Below, piece by piece: positions 1 to 9,065 of a stretch of 64,000 bases of DNA. The DNA comes from Eutreptiella sp. 'Long Island Sound 2002' (lineage: Eukaryota > Euglenozoa > Euglenophyceae > Eutreptiales > Eutreptiaceae), in NCBI GenBank assembly GCA_964036045.1, contig OZ038382.1, positions 1,561,496-1,625,495 of the forward strand. The letters are read 5' to 3'. The stretch's first letter is position 1, and each line of letters begins with the position of its first letter. A program made the position numbers and the translations under genes. Below the pieces are notes generated by a model that worked only from the letters and a program-made list of their open reading frames with translations, ran no database searches and was not told the DNA's origin.

Positions 1-815
1 ACCGTGGTAGGTGACGCTTGGCGCGGTATCATCAGGGGCTCCAGTTTCTCTCGGATCTCTTGAGTGAGGTCGCCCATGATTTTTGAAGTGGCTCCTCGGA
101 GCACCTCGTTGATCTCCGACCGCGTCAGGGACCTGTTGGAGGATCTCCCCGATCCCCTACTCCTGCCTCCAAGAGACTCAGGTCCTCTCCTCAACCCACC
201 CGAGGTTGCATAACCAGGTGCATACCCAGGAACATCCACATAGGTTCCAGTAGCGGGTAGTGGATGGGGATATTCAGCCGCATACCATCGCGGCGCAGAG
301 CTGGAAGCCACCGGCTCACTGGCAGTAGTTGCCTCAGGGAGCGCAGTGGTAGGTGGGCCCATACAATAGGCGGGGTAGGGAGGCATGCCAGTAAAGCCTG
401 TGCCCTCTGCCATAGGCGGGTTGGTTATGGGAGTGGATGTTGCAGCTGCTGGGAGTGTGGTGGTTATAGGATAGGGTGATGCGTGGAGGCCAGAAACGCT
501 TGGTGCGCCTTCGAAGGTAGGGTAATGCGTCAGGTCTTGCCCTTGTTCCTCTCCTTCGTCTGCTTCGTCTCCAGCATCCTTCTCGCTCTCTCTCTTCCTC
601 TTCACAGGCTGAGTGACCACCTCTTCGACTGTGAGGGCCCTGAAGGCCGTCTGGAGTCCATCCAACGAGTCCTCAGCCACTTCCACTGGCACATGTAAGG
701 GCTCCGAAGGTACAGCGCCGCTAGGTCCAGGTCCAGGTTCAGCCGGTGCTGGCCTTGCCGGTGCCTCAGGCGCTGGCGCTGTCTTCACGTCGGCGTCCTC
801 CTTCCTTGTGTCCAT
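1..815 (-). CDS. Gag-like N-terminal fragment, runs off left edge
   Basis: An uninterrupted minus-strand reading frame of about 271 codons starts at the ATG at 815-813 and is still open at base 1. The product is rich in Pro, Ala, Thr and Tyr, has a basic Lys/Arg-Lys-Arg cluster about 85 residues in followed by an acidic Glu/Asp stretch, and ends in a Ser/Arg-rich segment (near 130-100) and an amphipathic helix (near 80-20). No catalytic domain is visible. Low-complexity N-termini of this kind are usual in Gag proteins of Ty3-type elements, and the surrounding DNA is all retroelement, so I infer the 5' end of a Gag. It could be another retroelement ORF1. It follows repeat R1 in the transcription direction, so R1 might be its 5' LTR, but no TG...CA ends support that. 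Confidence 0.5.
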   Translation of the reverse strand, partial: MDTRKEDADVKTAPAPEAPARPAPAEPGPGPSGAVPSEPLHVPVEVAEDSLDGLQTAFRALTVEEVVTQPVKRKRESEKDAGDEADEGEEQGQDLTHYPTFEGAPSVSGLHASPYPITTTLPAAATSTPITNPPMAEGTGFTGMPPYPAYCMGPPTTALPEATTASEPVASSSAPRWYAAEYPHPLPATGTYVDVPGYAPGYATSGGLRRGPESLGGRSRGSGRSSNRSLTRSEINEVLRGATSKIMGDLTQEIREKLEPLMIPRQASPTT

Positions 816-916
816 CTTCGTCCGCCCTTCTGCTTATATGTGCCTGTACTCGGCGCACTGGATGTACGGCGCGGGGATGCTGCCGGTGCGCAGAGACAGA
901 CTGCCTCTTGCTACCA

Positions 917-1704
917 GAAAAGTTTATAGTGGTTTCAACACTGTGTTTTTGTCTCTCCTGCTGCTTGCTGCTGGTGTAGGGTTTCCTGCTGCTTTTTTCT
1001 GGAGATGAAAAGCTTTTGTTTGCTGAAATACAGCAAATCCAGGAAAGCCCAAGCCAGAGGTGTGCAAGGAGAAGAGAATCAGGATCAAAGCATGAAGGGC
1101 TGCAGTGTAAACAGTGAAAGATGAAAGAATATTGACAGCAACTGCAACTCAGGTCAAATCGGAATGCATATTCACAAAGATAGCTGAAATGCTTTGGAAA
1201 AGAGTTGGAAAACTGCCCCAAGGTCATTCTATCTCCATAGTGCCATCTCAGGAGATGTGCACTCATTGTTTTGGGTCCCATATGTGCTCAGGTGGCAGGG
1301 CATGTGGCGATGAGGTCACTGCCATGTCACATGGGATCTTCCTACTTAGCTAGGCTGACCAGGAATTGAACCCAGGACCTCTCAAAAAGAGGTGCCCAGC
1401 CCCCTAGGGTGCATACAACTAGGATAGCTAAGAATTCATGGAAAAAAATAGATAAATTCATAGGCTCTGCCCTGGATATGTCAGTGCTCAGTCAACTCAG
1501 GAAAAGATGATTTGCCTCACATTGAAAGGGATTTAAGGGTTCCATTCCATATCCTGATTGGGTGTTTGGTTCCATAGGTCAAAATGTGTTATCACCAGCT
1601 TTGGTGGGACCAATACTAAGATAGAAATGCCTGGATGCTCAGTGCATCTCTAATACAGATAGAGTATGCCCCAAAGCATTGGAAAAGCACTTTTTCTTAC
1701 TCCC
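917..1704 (-). repeat. Dispersed repeat R1, copy 1 (inverted relative to copy 2)
   Basis: This stretch matches 33,333-34,128 as a reverse complement over its whole length, by eye at roughly 90% identity with small indels. It abuts the left end of the integrase fragment of element G, which loses homology to any pol exactly at 1,704/1,705. It carries a tRNA-like block with a B-box-like sequence at 1,363-1,373. I see no TG...CA ends, no target duplication and no coding frame shared by both copies. It may be an LTR, a SINE-like unit or a MITE. Confidence 0.7.
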
Positions 1705-2615
1705 GGTCTGAAGCGCAGGCTAAGGAGGCGTTCAGCCGTATGGACGTCCACTTGGACCTCAACATGACGATGATAAGCCCCCTGGATGGACTCCAACAAT
1801 CGGAGTACCTGAAGGAGTTCGGGGATATCTACAAGCGGCTGGAGAAACGCCTTGAACCCCTCCTGGTCAACCAAGATCAGTGGAAGAGGGACAAGAGCTA
1901 CCTCTGGCACGAGGACCGCATCGTGGTACCTAGTGACAGAGTCCCAGCGCTGCTGAAGTGGACCCATGAGTCCAGCGGTCATCTGGGTGCTGACCGTACC
2001 CTGAGGCTATTCAAGCAGTGGTTCCACACTACGTGGACTGACGACCAACTGCGGAAAACCCTCCAGCCTATCGTGGACAAGTGCCCGTGCAGGTCCTGCA
2101 AACCAGGGGATATCAGGGACAGAGGTCTCTACTCGACCCTGCCCATCCCTCACTGTGCTAACAGTGTTCTATACGTGGACTACACGGAGATGCCGAAGTT
2201 CGGGGGCTATGACTTCGCCCTCGTGGTAACCTGTGGGTTGACCAGGTTTACCAGGGTGTTCCCATGTACCAAGCACATTACCGGGGAAAGGACTATCAAG
2301 ATACTCCTGGAGGAGTGGTTCTGTGTCTATGGGGCGCCCAAGGAGATCAACTCCGATGAGGACGTACGAGTACGCTCAGATACTGGCTGGTACAAGAGGG
2401 TCCTGAGATCCCTCAATGTCCAGGTGTCTACGGGGATCCCCTACTCGCACACGAGCAACCCCCTAGGTGAACGACAGATCCCTGTCCTCAGGGAGAATGT
2501 AAGGATATGGTGCAAAACTGAATGCACCAGAGACTGGGTGAGACTACTCACCGTCATATCCTTGATGATGAACTCCCAAGAGAGTTCAGCTACTGTCTAC
2601 TCGCCCCATGAGCTA
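1705..2615 (+). pseudogene. Element G: Ty3/gypsy integrase, first part (interrupted)
   Basis: The frame open through 1,705-2,615 encodes an integrase. A zinc-binding HHCC region (HESSGH ... CPCRSC, about 1,966-2,100) is followed by a DDE core: Asp in LYVDYTE (about 2,170-2,190), Asp in NSDED (about 2,350) and Glu in GERQ (about 2,465). This is the Ty3/gypsy Pol layout; integrase inserts the cDNA into the host chromosome. The frame stops at 2,616 because element F begins there. The next codon of the same frame is found at 30,405, after one copy of the duplicated GCTA. Protease, RT and RNase H of this element are missing: the sequence upstream of 1,705 is repeat R1. Broken and not functional. 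Confidence 0.85.
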
Positions 2616-3118
2616 TGACGCGGGGGCCTGGGTCTCCGCCTTAGCACCTAGCCTTGGCGCTTTTTCAGTTGCTGCTGAGCTCCCAGTTTTAGACGGCACT
2701 CGTGAGGTTTTCATTGAAAAGTCTTCGATGTTTCAAATCCACAATGATCTCCAAAACCGTCAAGTGCTGTTTCTCCAAAACTTCTCACTGGAGCTCCTCC
2801 CAAACTCCCTGGCAATAAGGCGAAGACACGTGGTCGTTCTTGCTTTCACGCATTGCTTTGACAAACAGTTCTAAGAACCTTGCCCGGCTCTTCGCACCAT
2901 GTCTCCTGCACATGAAACACATGCAGGGCAGGCAGGCGCAAATAGAGACTATTTGCGAGTATTTACATGCATACGCGGCGCTGCTCTTGGTCGCTCTTCA
3001 CGTGCACAGACACATGTCTAATCTGTCCAGAATAACTCAATATATGCAGATATTCATAAAAATAGCTATAAAAAACCTTGCCAAAAGCAGTAAAACTGCC
3101 AGGCGCTGAGGCCATGCA
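2616..3118 (-). repeat. Element F left (3') LTR, part 1
   Basis: This part matches 29,798-30,299 of the right LTR with a handful of substitutions. It stops in mid-LTR at GCCATGCA, where the LINE H is inserted. The rest of this LTR is at 11,294-11,393. Confidence 0.9.
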
Positions 3119-3514
3119 CATCTCAGCACGTAGACACATTTCTGAGTCCGGTGAAGACTGTTCGATCGAATTTACACTGCAAAACTACTTTACAGCAGAA
3201 ACCAGTAGGCAGAGTCACCCGATGGATGCCCCTTACGCCATTGGGTGAGTGCAAATTCGGGTGCTCGGCGCCTGGAGATCCTGTAGGGCGTCCGCCGGCA
3301 CATGAGGGGGTGATATACGCGATGTATCATGAGAGTTGGATGCGCATTCGAAACTGTAAGCAAAAGCTGGCTAACAGAGGGTACTTTCGGCGGTGGTCAG
3401 GGTGGATTAGCTAGCTACATCGTAGGGAATTACTGGAGGCATGAGGAGAGACATACAACAGGTTCAGGCCGCTAGTTCGGGGGGAAGAATTTGTCGATCC
3501 GAGGCTGTTTGGGA
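3119..3514 (-). other. LINE H 3' untranslated region
   Basis: About 400 bp lie between the last ORF2 frame and the 3' end. I see no coding sequence, poly(A) or simple-repeat tail. A run of 13 or more G (plus strand, about 3,534-3,547) lies just upstream of it, inside the frame of the C-terminal piece. Confidence 0.55.
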
Positions 3515-4450
3515 TCAGGAGGGTGGGTGGCCGGGGGGGGGGGGGGGGTTCACTGCGCTTGCGCCCTTTGTGCTGCGCCTGGGCTCCGTCACATCGGGGT
3601 GGCGCAGGGGGAGGAGGGGGGGGGGAACGGGGGCCAATAGGCTGCAGGTAGGCGTCGAGAGCGCGTTGCGCTGCGCTGTGCTTTGCTGGCTTGGGTGGTG
3701 CCGGGGGGGGGTGCGTTTTTTCCGCTGTGGTTGATCCGAGGCGTTGCGTTTCGGGGGTGTCAACACCGCCGCAGGCAGGGCCGAGGGGGGACAGTATTTT
3801 GGCGGGTCCCGGGGGGTATGGCCTCTGGAGGTACTGAATTCACCCAGGGAATCAAAATAACTGGTTCTGGTTACTGGTGGGCCGATGGCCCCGGCTGGGT
3901 TGTCGTGCAGAAATTGGTTGGCGTCCTCGATGAGCTGCGTGAGCGCCCTGTTGCGTTTAACCAGGGCGCGGTCAAAGTCCTTAGCATGCATAGCGGGGTC
4001 TTTGCCTGACGGGGACGTTGCAAGCGTTCTGTGGAGCGTTTTTGGGATGAGCGTTCTGGTAGCGAGTCGTCCGTCCCCACGGTCGCTGGCTATCCACCAT
4101 TCGATTGCTAATTTATCAAAAGGGGGGGGCCAGGCGACGGAGAGACACTGTTGGAACCATTGCATCGTGGGACAGAGGGCACAGAATGAGATGGGATCCA
4201 TCGGGTGTACTCCTTGACATCTAGGGCATGATCGGTCACTGGTGTCACAGTCAGGTCTGTAGTCCTGACAACCATACGTGCCTGACACCCACTTGAATGT
4301 GATTGCCGAGAAATAGCTGCTCTGTTGGAGAGAGCTTGCGCTGGTGCTGAAGTGCAGGCGCGTGTGTGGGTGGGTCAGGAAGAGGGAGCGGGTGTGGTGT
4401 TTCGGAATTTTTGAGATGATGGCTAGGCCCCCACTAGTGACTACTCCCAC
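3515..4450 (-). pseudogene. LINE H ORF2 C-terminal piece with Cys/His cluster
   Basis: This frame overlaps the end of the RNase H frame by 17 bases and continues ORF2 after a frameshift at a run of G (4,446-4,457). It holds a Cys/His-rich stretch of the form C-x5-C-x6-C-x2-C-x3-H ... C-x2-C (about 4,150-4,275), resembling the zinc-binding region that ends many LINE ORF2 proteins. The remaining roughly 200 residues are rich in Pro, Arg and Ser with no recognisable domain and may have drifted. The cluster probably binds template RNA or DNA during target-primed reverse transcription; that is inferred from other LINEs. Confidence 0.6.
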
Positions 4451-4907
4451 AGGGGGGGGGGGGTAGGAGGGAGGGGTGCCACATTAATGCTTGAGCGGCC
4501 CATTTTGAGATATGGTCTGCGAGCTCGTTTCCCATAAAGTGTGTGTGGCCTTTGATCCAAGCCACATGGATCAGGTGAGGGAGGGGGGCGAGGAGGGATG
4601 TGTAGGCAGTGTTTCGTGTACCCTGTGTGTAAGTGGACGGCCTCGCTGGGGGGGGGCTGGACAGGGCTCGGTTGACCGCTTCGACTGTGTCAAGGTTATC
4701 CCCCAAAATCACCACCGGGGTATGCGGGAGGATGTTGGGGAGGTGGGCTAACGCCATTGCCATGGCCCATTGCTCGGAGCCCCCTGAAGTGGGTGAGGGT
4801 GACGAGCGGCAGAGGACGTAACACTGTTGTTGCCAAAAGATAGCGAAGGCGCTGCCATGGCCCCCTTCTCCCGAGCTTCCATCCGTATAGATCCACGCCG
4901 TCATCAA
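4434..4907 (-). pseudogene. LINE H ORF2: RNase H domain
   Basis: The product carries the ribonuclease HI signature in order: YTDGSS near the start (first catalytic Asp), an SGGSEQWA helix with the catalytic Glu, ILGDNLDTV with the next Asp, and GHTHFMGNELADH at the end with the last Asp. RNase H removes RNA from the RNA:DNA hybrid. It lies downstream of RT as in LINE clades that carry this domain, but in a different frame from the 3' end of the RT ORF, overlapping it by about 210 bases. That overlap means at least one frameshift separates them. Confidence 0.85.
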
Positions 4908-6570
4908 AGGAGAGCTCGGCGAAGAGGTTAGCCGCCTGAATGCACCCCCACCCCATTAGATCCTCATGGTTTAGAACGTGGCGTAGGTTAGGCAGGTGGA
5001 ACCAGTGGCCTTCACAGGTGCTATCCATGAGGTCCGGTTGGAGAGGAACCGGGATGTCGGGGTTGCGGGTTTGCGGGGAAGAGAAGGGTGGGAAAAGGTG
5101 GTAGTGGGTTATGTCACCCGGGGGGAGAGGAGGGGTGTTGGGGGGGGTGAAAGTGAAACTACTCCGTTCCGTGATGGTAGCGGAATCCCCGGTGTCGAAG
5201 CAAATGGTGGCTGTTTTTTTGTAGACTTTGTTAACCGTGGCCAGGCAGGGGGGGGCATTTCGGGGTGAAGCATACAGTCGTTCTCGCTCGCGTAGCTCAC
5301 AGGGGAGGCAGGGGTTCCATGGTCCAGGGGCTTGGAATCGAAAACTCAGGCGGTTGGCCGCATCCAAGAAGCTATCTTGAAGGGCATTTTGTCGTGTCGA
5401 TAGGAGGGCGTCTCTAACTGCCGCACAACTGGCCGGGGTTCCGTCCTGGTTTAGGTACCTTAGTCCCGCCTCAGCAAAAGACTTGTGAACCGCTATTCCC
5501 AGGTGGCGGAGGCCTAGCCCCAGCTTAGCACGTGGCTGGTATATGTCCTTAGTGGAGACTTTGGGCGAGATTCTACCATGCGTAGCAAGCTCTTTCCAGA
5601 CCGCTGCCGTGAGCTCATCTATTTCGCTGGGGAGAAAAGGGTGGGCTATGAGGCGGTAGGTGAGGATTGGTATCAGTTGGACATTCACCAGTTTAACCAG
5701 CTCAGGGAGGGTGAGGCGGAGCGGGGAGAGGTGTACGAAGTAGCTGTTCAGTTCCGAGTGTATTTTGTGTCGGAGTTGCGGGGGTTGCTTATCGTTGTAG
5801 ATGTAAACCCCCAGGTATTTGTAGCCCTTCCGTGGTTGTTTGGTATCCGGGACGACAGTAGAAAGTGTGAGGCCGGTTGGGCTCTGGAAGTCATGCTGTG
5901 GGACGCCACCCAGGGCGTGCACCTCTGACTTGTCACAGTTCATTTGGAGCCCCCATGTCCTGGCGTCCGTGTCATAGAAGTCAATTAACCTTTGGATGTA
6001 GGTCTGGGAGGGTGATCGGTACAATTTGTCATCGATGAAAGCGTGTGCAGAGGTCTCGGCGGGTCTCTCCAACGGAGAGGGTTGAGGGGCTGCATGGAGC
6101 AGCACGTTAGAATAAAGGATGAACAGCACAGGGGACATGGGGCAGCCCTGGCGGAGGCCCCTGGTTTGGAGGTAGTGGTAGTGTGTGACATTGTTGACAG
6201 GGGGGGCGTCCTTGGGGTGGGCGTAGAGTCCACTGATCAGGTCGACCAGCCCCGCCGGCATTCGATAGTGGTGGAGGACCCGACGGAGGGTGGGGTGGGG
6301 AATGCTGTTAAAGGCCTTGTTAAATTCTATGTAAAAATGGTAGGCCTGGGGGCATCGGGCGATTTCTGCCGTGACGGGGAAAAGGTGGTCAGTGGTTCGG
6401 AAATTAGGCATGCCCCCGTGCTGGCTGTGGTGCATGAGAGAATGATCTCTGATGAAGGTTTGGAGGGCAGAGGCGGCGTGGTGGGCCACTAGCTTGTACA
6501 CAGTGTTTAACAGGGCTATTGGGCGGTAGTTTGCGGGGTCGTGGGAGATTCTTTCTTGTAGATCAAACAT
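4696..6570 (-). pseudogene. LINE H ORF2: reverse transcriptase
   Basis: This is the largest ORF2 piece (624 codons). It starts within RT at NYRPIALLNTVYK, then gives motif A as FYIEFNKAFNS (about 6,335-6,300), motif B as LRQGCPMSPVLF, and motif C as AFIDDK with the Asp-Asp pair. A thumb region, GYKYLGV, and later a Trp/Pro-rich segment follow. It copies LINE RNA at a nicked target. Motif A normally has Asp where this copy has Glu, and two nearby acidic positions are Asn, so the active site is probably damaged. The N-terminal part of RT is in another frame (6,516-7,436). Confidence 0.9.
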
Positions 6571-7436
6571 ACTTGGGCGGTCGTCCAGTGGGGTGGTAGG
6601 GGCTCATGCAGGAAGCGATCTACCACCAGAAAGAAGAGTGTCTGCAGGTGGGGGGGGAGGGCGGAGAGCAGGTAGGTGTTGGTGTGGTCGTCTCCTCCTG
6701 CCTTGCGCGGGCTAGCCGAGTGGAGGATGTCAGTAAACTCTGACCATGTCATGTCCGGGATGTCCTGAGTTTCTGTGCCCGGAGGGCACTGGGGGGTGTG
6801 GCTCAGGAGGCGCTCCGTGAAATCGTCGGGGGGGGTGTAGTCAGGCGAACCTCCCAAGTGGAGGAGCGTATCCGAAAACATCTTTGCAACCTCTTTGGTG
6901 TCTGTAGCAAGGGTTCCGTCAGAGCGCCTGAGGAAGATAGGAGCCTGATCCGGCAGTTGGAGGTGTTTCTGGATGGCACTCTTCAGTTGGCGGCCCTGGA
7001 CAATCGCTCTGTGTACCGCAGTCCGGGCCGATTTCTGTTTCGCTTTCTGCCATTCATCCAGGTAGTCGTTGAGCTGCCTCATTTTTTCTCCGAAACGGGG
7101 GTGGGAGGCTGGTGGGAGGGCATTTGGCAATTGGGTGAATTCTTTCTGGGTTTTGGACGGGGCTGTCCCTCCCGCCGGGGTGGTAATCAAGTGGTAGGCC
7201 TCCGAGCACTCTCGGAGAATGGCGTCCAGTATCGGGACCAGGTCAGAGGTCGGGACGTCAGGGAGGTGTTTGTTAAAGTCCTCACACCATTCCTCGAGGG
7301 GTTGCAGTCCCCCTTGAAGACGAAGCAATTCTTGTTTCTTTAGCCTTCGGAAGCGTTTACGGGGGGTGGGGGGGGCGGTGTGGGGATGAGGGGTGAGTGC
7401 AGTTGTGCTGTGACAGGGTGGTGGTCGGTAGAGCAA
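6516..7436 (-). pseudogene. LINE H ORF2: endonuclease-RT linker and RT N-terminus
   Basis: This 306-codon frame overlaps the RT frame by 55 bases and the endonuclease end by about 100 bases, so two frameshifts bound it. Its middle is a helical, Lys/Gln-rich stretch typical of the linker between endonuclease and RT. Near the end, SPRKAGGDDHTNTYLL and HWTTAQVCLIYKK correspond to the first RT motifs, where the usual wording is close to GxDGI...L and W...VLIPK. Confidence 0.75.
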
Positions 7437-8380
7437 TCACCATAGAGAATTGAAGCGTCAGCAATTTTTTGGTCATGGAAGAGGCTCCTCGAAACAAAGA
7501 TGTAGTCCAATCTGTTCTTGGAGGCCGGTCGGGTCCACCCCAGGGCAGTGCTGTGCATGTGTCGGTACGTATCGATCTATGACGGGTTACTGCCCGAAGT
7601 TTTGGAAGTGACCCAGGCCCAGGGGTTGGAGTCGGCGTGCAAGGAGTCTAGATGGGGATTGCGGATGCGGTTGAAATCACCTCCCACCACATGGTAAGGG
7701 TATCGGGAAAGAAGACGCGACAGGTTGATTTCAATCAGGGGGCACCTGGTAATTGCGGGCGGGGGAGAGTAGAGAGAAGTGAGGAGGGTGGGGGGGCCGC
7801 CCGGGAGGGTTATTTCAACCGAGCACATGAGTCCATCGTTGTCCGAGTTCGGAACAAACTTTGTGTAGGGCCGCAAAGCCGAAGAGACCACGATGGCAGT
7901 GCCGTTCTTTTTCTCTCTCTTGTTGATGTTGCTGAAAATTTTGCATTTTTCCCCCCCGTGGCTAAAGATGTGTGGGAGGCTGGGCTCTTCGTTCAGTTCC
8001 TGGAGGAGCAAGACATGGTACCCTTTACGTAGGTGTTTGAAAATGAAGGTGGTGGGGGTTTTTATTTCCAGGTTGTCTGGAAGGATTTTGAGCGTGGGGG
8101 GCGGGGTGTTGTTGAGCTTTGCAGCTGGGCGCGCATACCCCTTACTTTGCCTCCAATTGGTCACGGGAGGGGGCTCAAGACCGAAGCATGCCAGGTCGGG
8201 CAAACGTGAAGGTCGTGGGTTTTTAGGAGTGGGGCGGGGGCGGAGGGGTTCAGAGGATGGGGGGGGGGGGGTGCTCAAACGATGCGCACTGGGTTGAGGG
8301 ACGCCGAGGCGTTGAAGCAGTTCGCTAAGCTTGCCCGCTGCCGTTTTGAGCTTCGGCGTCGGGCTCGGCGTCCAGAGCAC
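7340..8380 (-). pseudogene. LINE H ORF2: APE-type endonuclease (two frames)
   Basis: The first part (7,577-8,380) shows LLLQELN with the catalytic Glu, then VVGGDFN with Asp and Asn. The second part (7,340-7,558), in another frame, shows SKNRLDYIFVS and the terminal DHHP with Asp-His. These are the apurinic/apyrimidinic-like endonuclease motifs that nick the target in LINE insertion. A frameshift or small deletion between about 7,560 and 7,580 separates the halves. The N-terminal 90 residues are Pro-rich; a run of 11 or more G at about 8,261-8,272 lies in this part. The frame overlaps the AlkB ORF by 56 bases, so ORF2 may begin near 8,380. Confidence 0.85.
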
Positions 8381-9065
8381 ACTGCACGTTGCAAAGGATT
8401 ACCGCCACTCGTCGGTCTCGAGGGATTTCGGCTCCATCCACCACATCGCTCATGCGGTAGGGCACCTGATGCTGCCAATGTTCTCGAAGTTCTCCCGTGA
8501 TTTGGAGGGCGGAGTGTCGTGGTACCCGCACACTCACCACCGGGCCATTTCCTTTACGGAACTCCATGGTGGTAGCCCCCATGAGTGAAATCGAGGTGAT
8601 AGTGTCTCCTAGGTCATCGATGTCCTTATGCCATCCTATGCCCACCCCAGGTTCATAGTCGCTCACGCTGACTTGGTTGGGCTGCACTGCTAGCAGGGGG
8701 ATGTCCTCCGAGTCTTTAGCGTCCATGAGGTTGTCGATGAGATTCATGAGCTCCGTGAGGAGTTCCTCCGCTCTTTCGAGGGTGTGGGAGGCATCCACAT
8801 ACTTCCATCCGTAGTGCAGCTTGCCTCTTTGAGTCTCTCGCTCCCATTCCTGCTTCTCGAGGTAGGCCATTAGGGTGGCCTCCATAGTCATGTCGATAAC
8901 GTCCTCGATGATGCGTAAGCCCGGGAGGTCCTCCTCCGTGAGGTCCTCCGTTTGTCGATCTTCTTGTCGCGGCGGGCGGCGAGGCGGGCGTAGAAGTGTT
9001 TGATGCTCCTTGTAGTTGGCGATGTAGTCCTTGAGGAAGGCCCCCGCGCCGATGTTGAGGCCCGC
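8325..9065 (-). pseudogene. LINE H: AlkB-like 2OG-Fe(II) dioxygenase domain
   Basis: The frame is the direct continuation of ORF1 after one in-frame TGA (9,066-9,068) and stays open for 246 codons; its first ATG is at 8,891. Counting from that ATG, residues about 20-170 read as an AlkB fold: LHYGWKY, then a nucleotide-lid region, PNQVSVSDYEPGVGIGWHKD with the iron ligands His88 and Asp90, GDTITSISLMGATTMEF, then WQH with iron ligand His141, and the terminal Arg pair (159-161) before AVILCN, where AlkB proteins bind 2-oxoglutarate. The family removes alkyl groups from bases in DNA or RNA by oxidation. All metal ligands are present. In a LINE it could repair or demethylate element RNA or DNA; that role is inference. 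Best resemblance is to ALKBH8-type domains. Confidence 0.85.

Noticed and set aside
766-1281. Minus-strand 171-codon frame ending near 766
   Set aside because: It runs through repeat R1 and overlaps the better supported Gag-like frame (1-815) in another phase; R1 copy 2 does not keep it open.
3515-3734. Plus-strand Gly/Arg-rich ORFs around 3,441-4,217
   Set aside because: They are shadows of the minus-strand ORF2 tail of the LINE and of its G runs.
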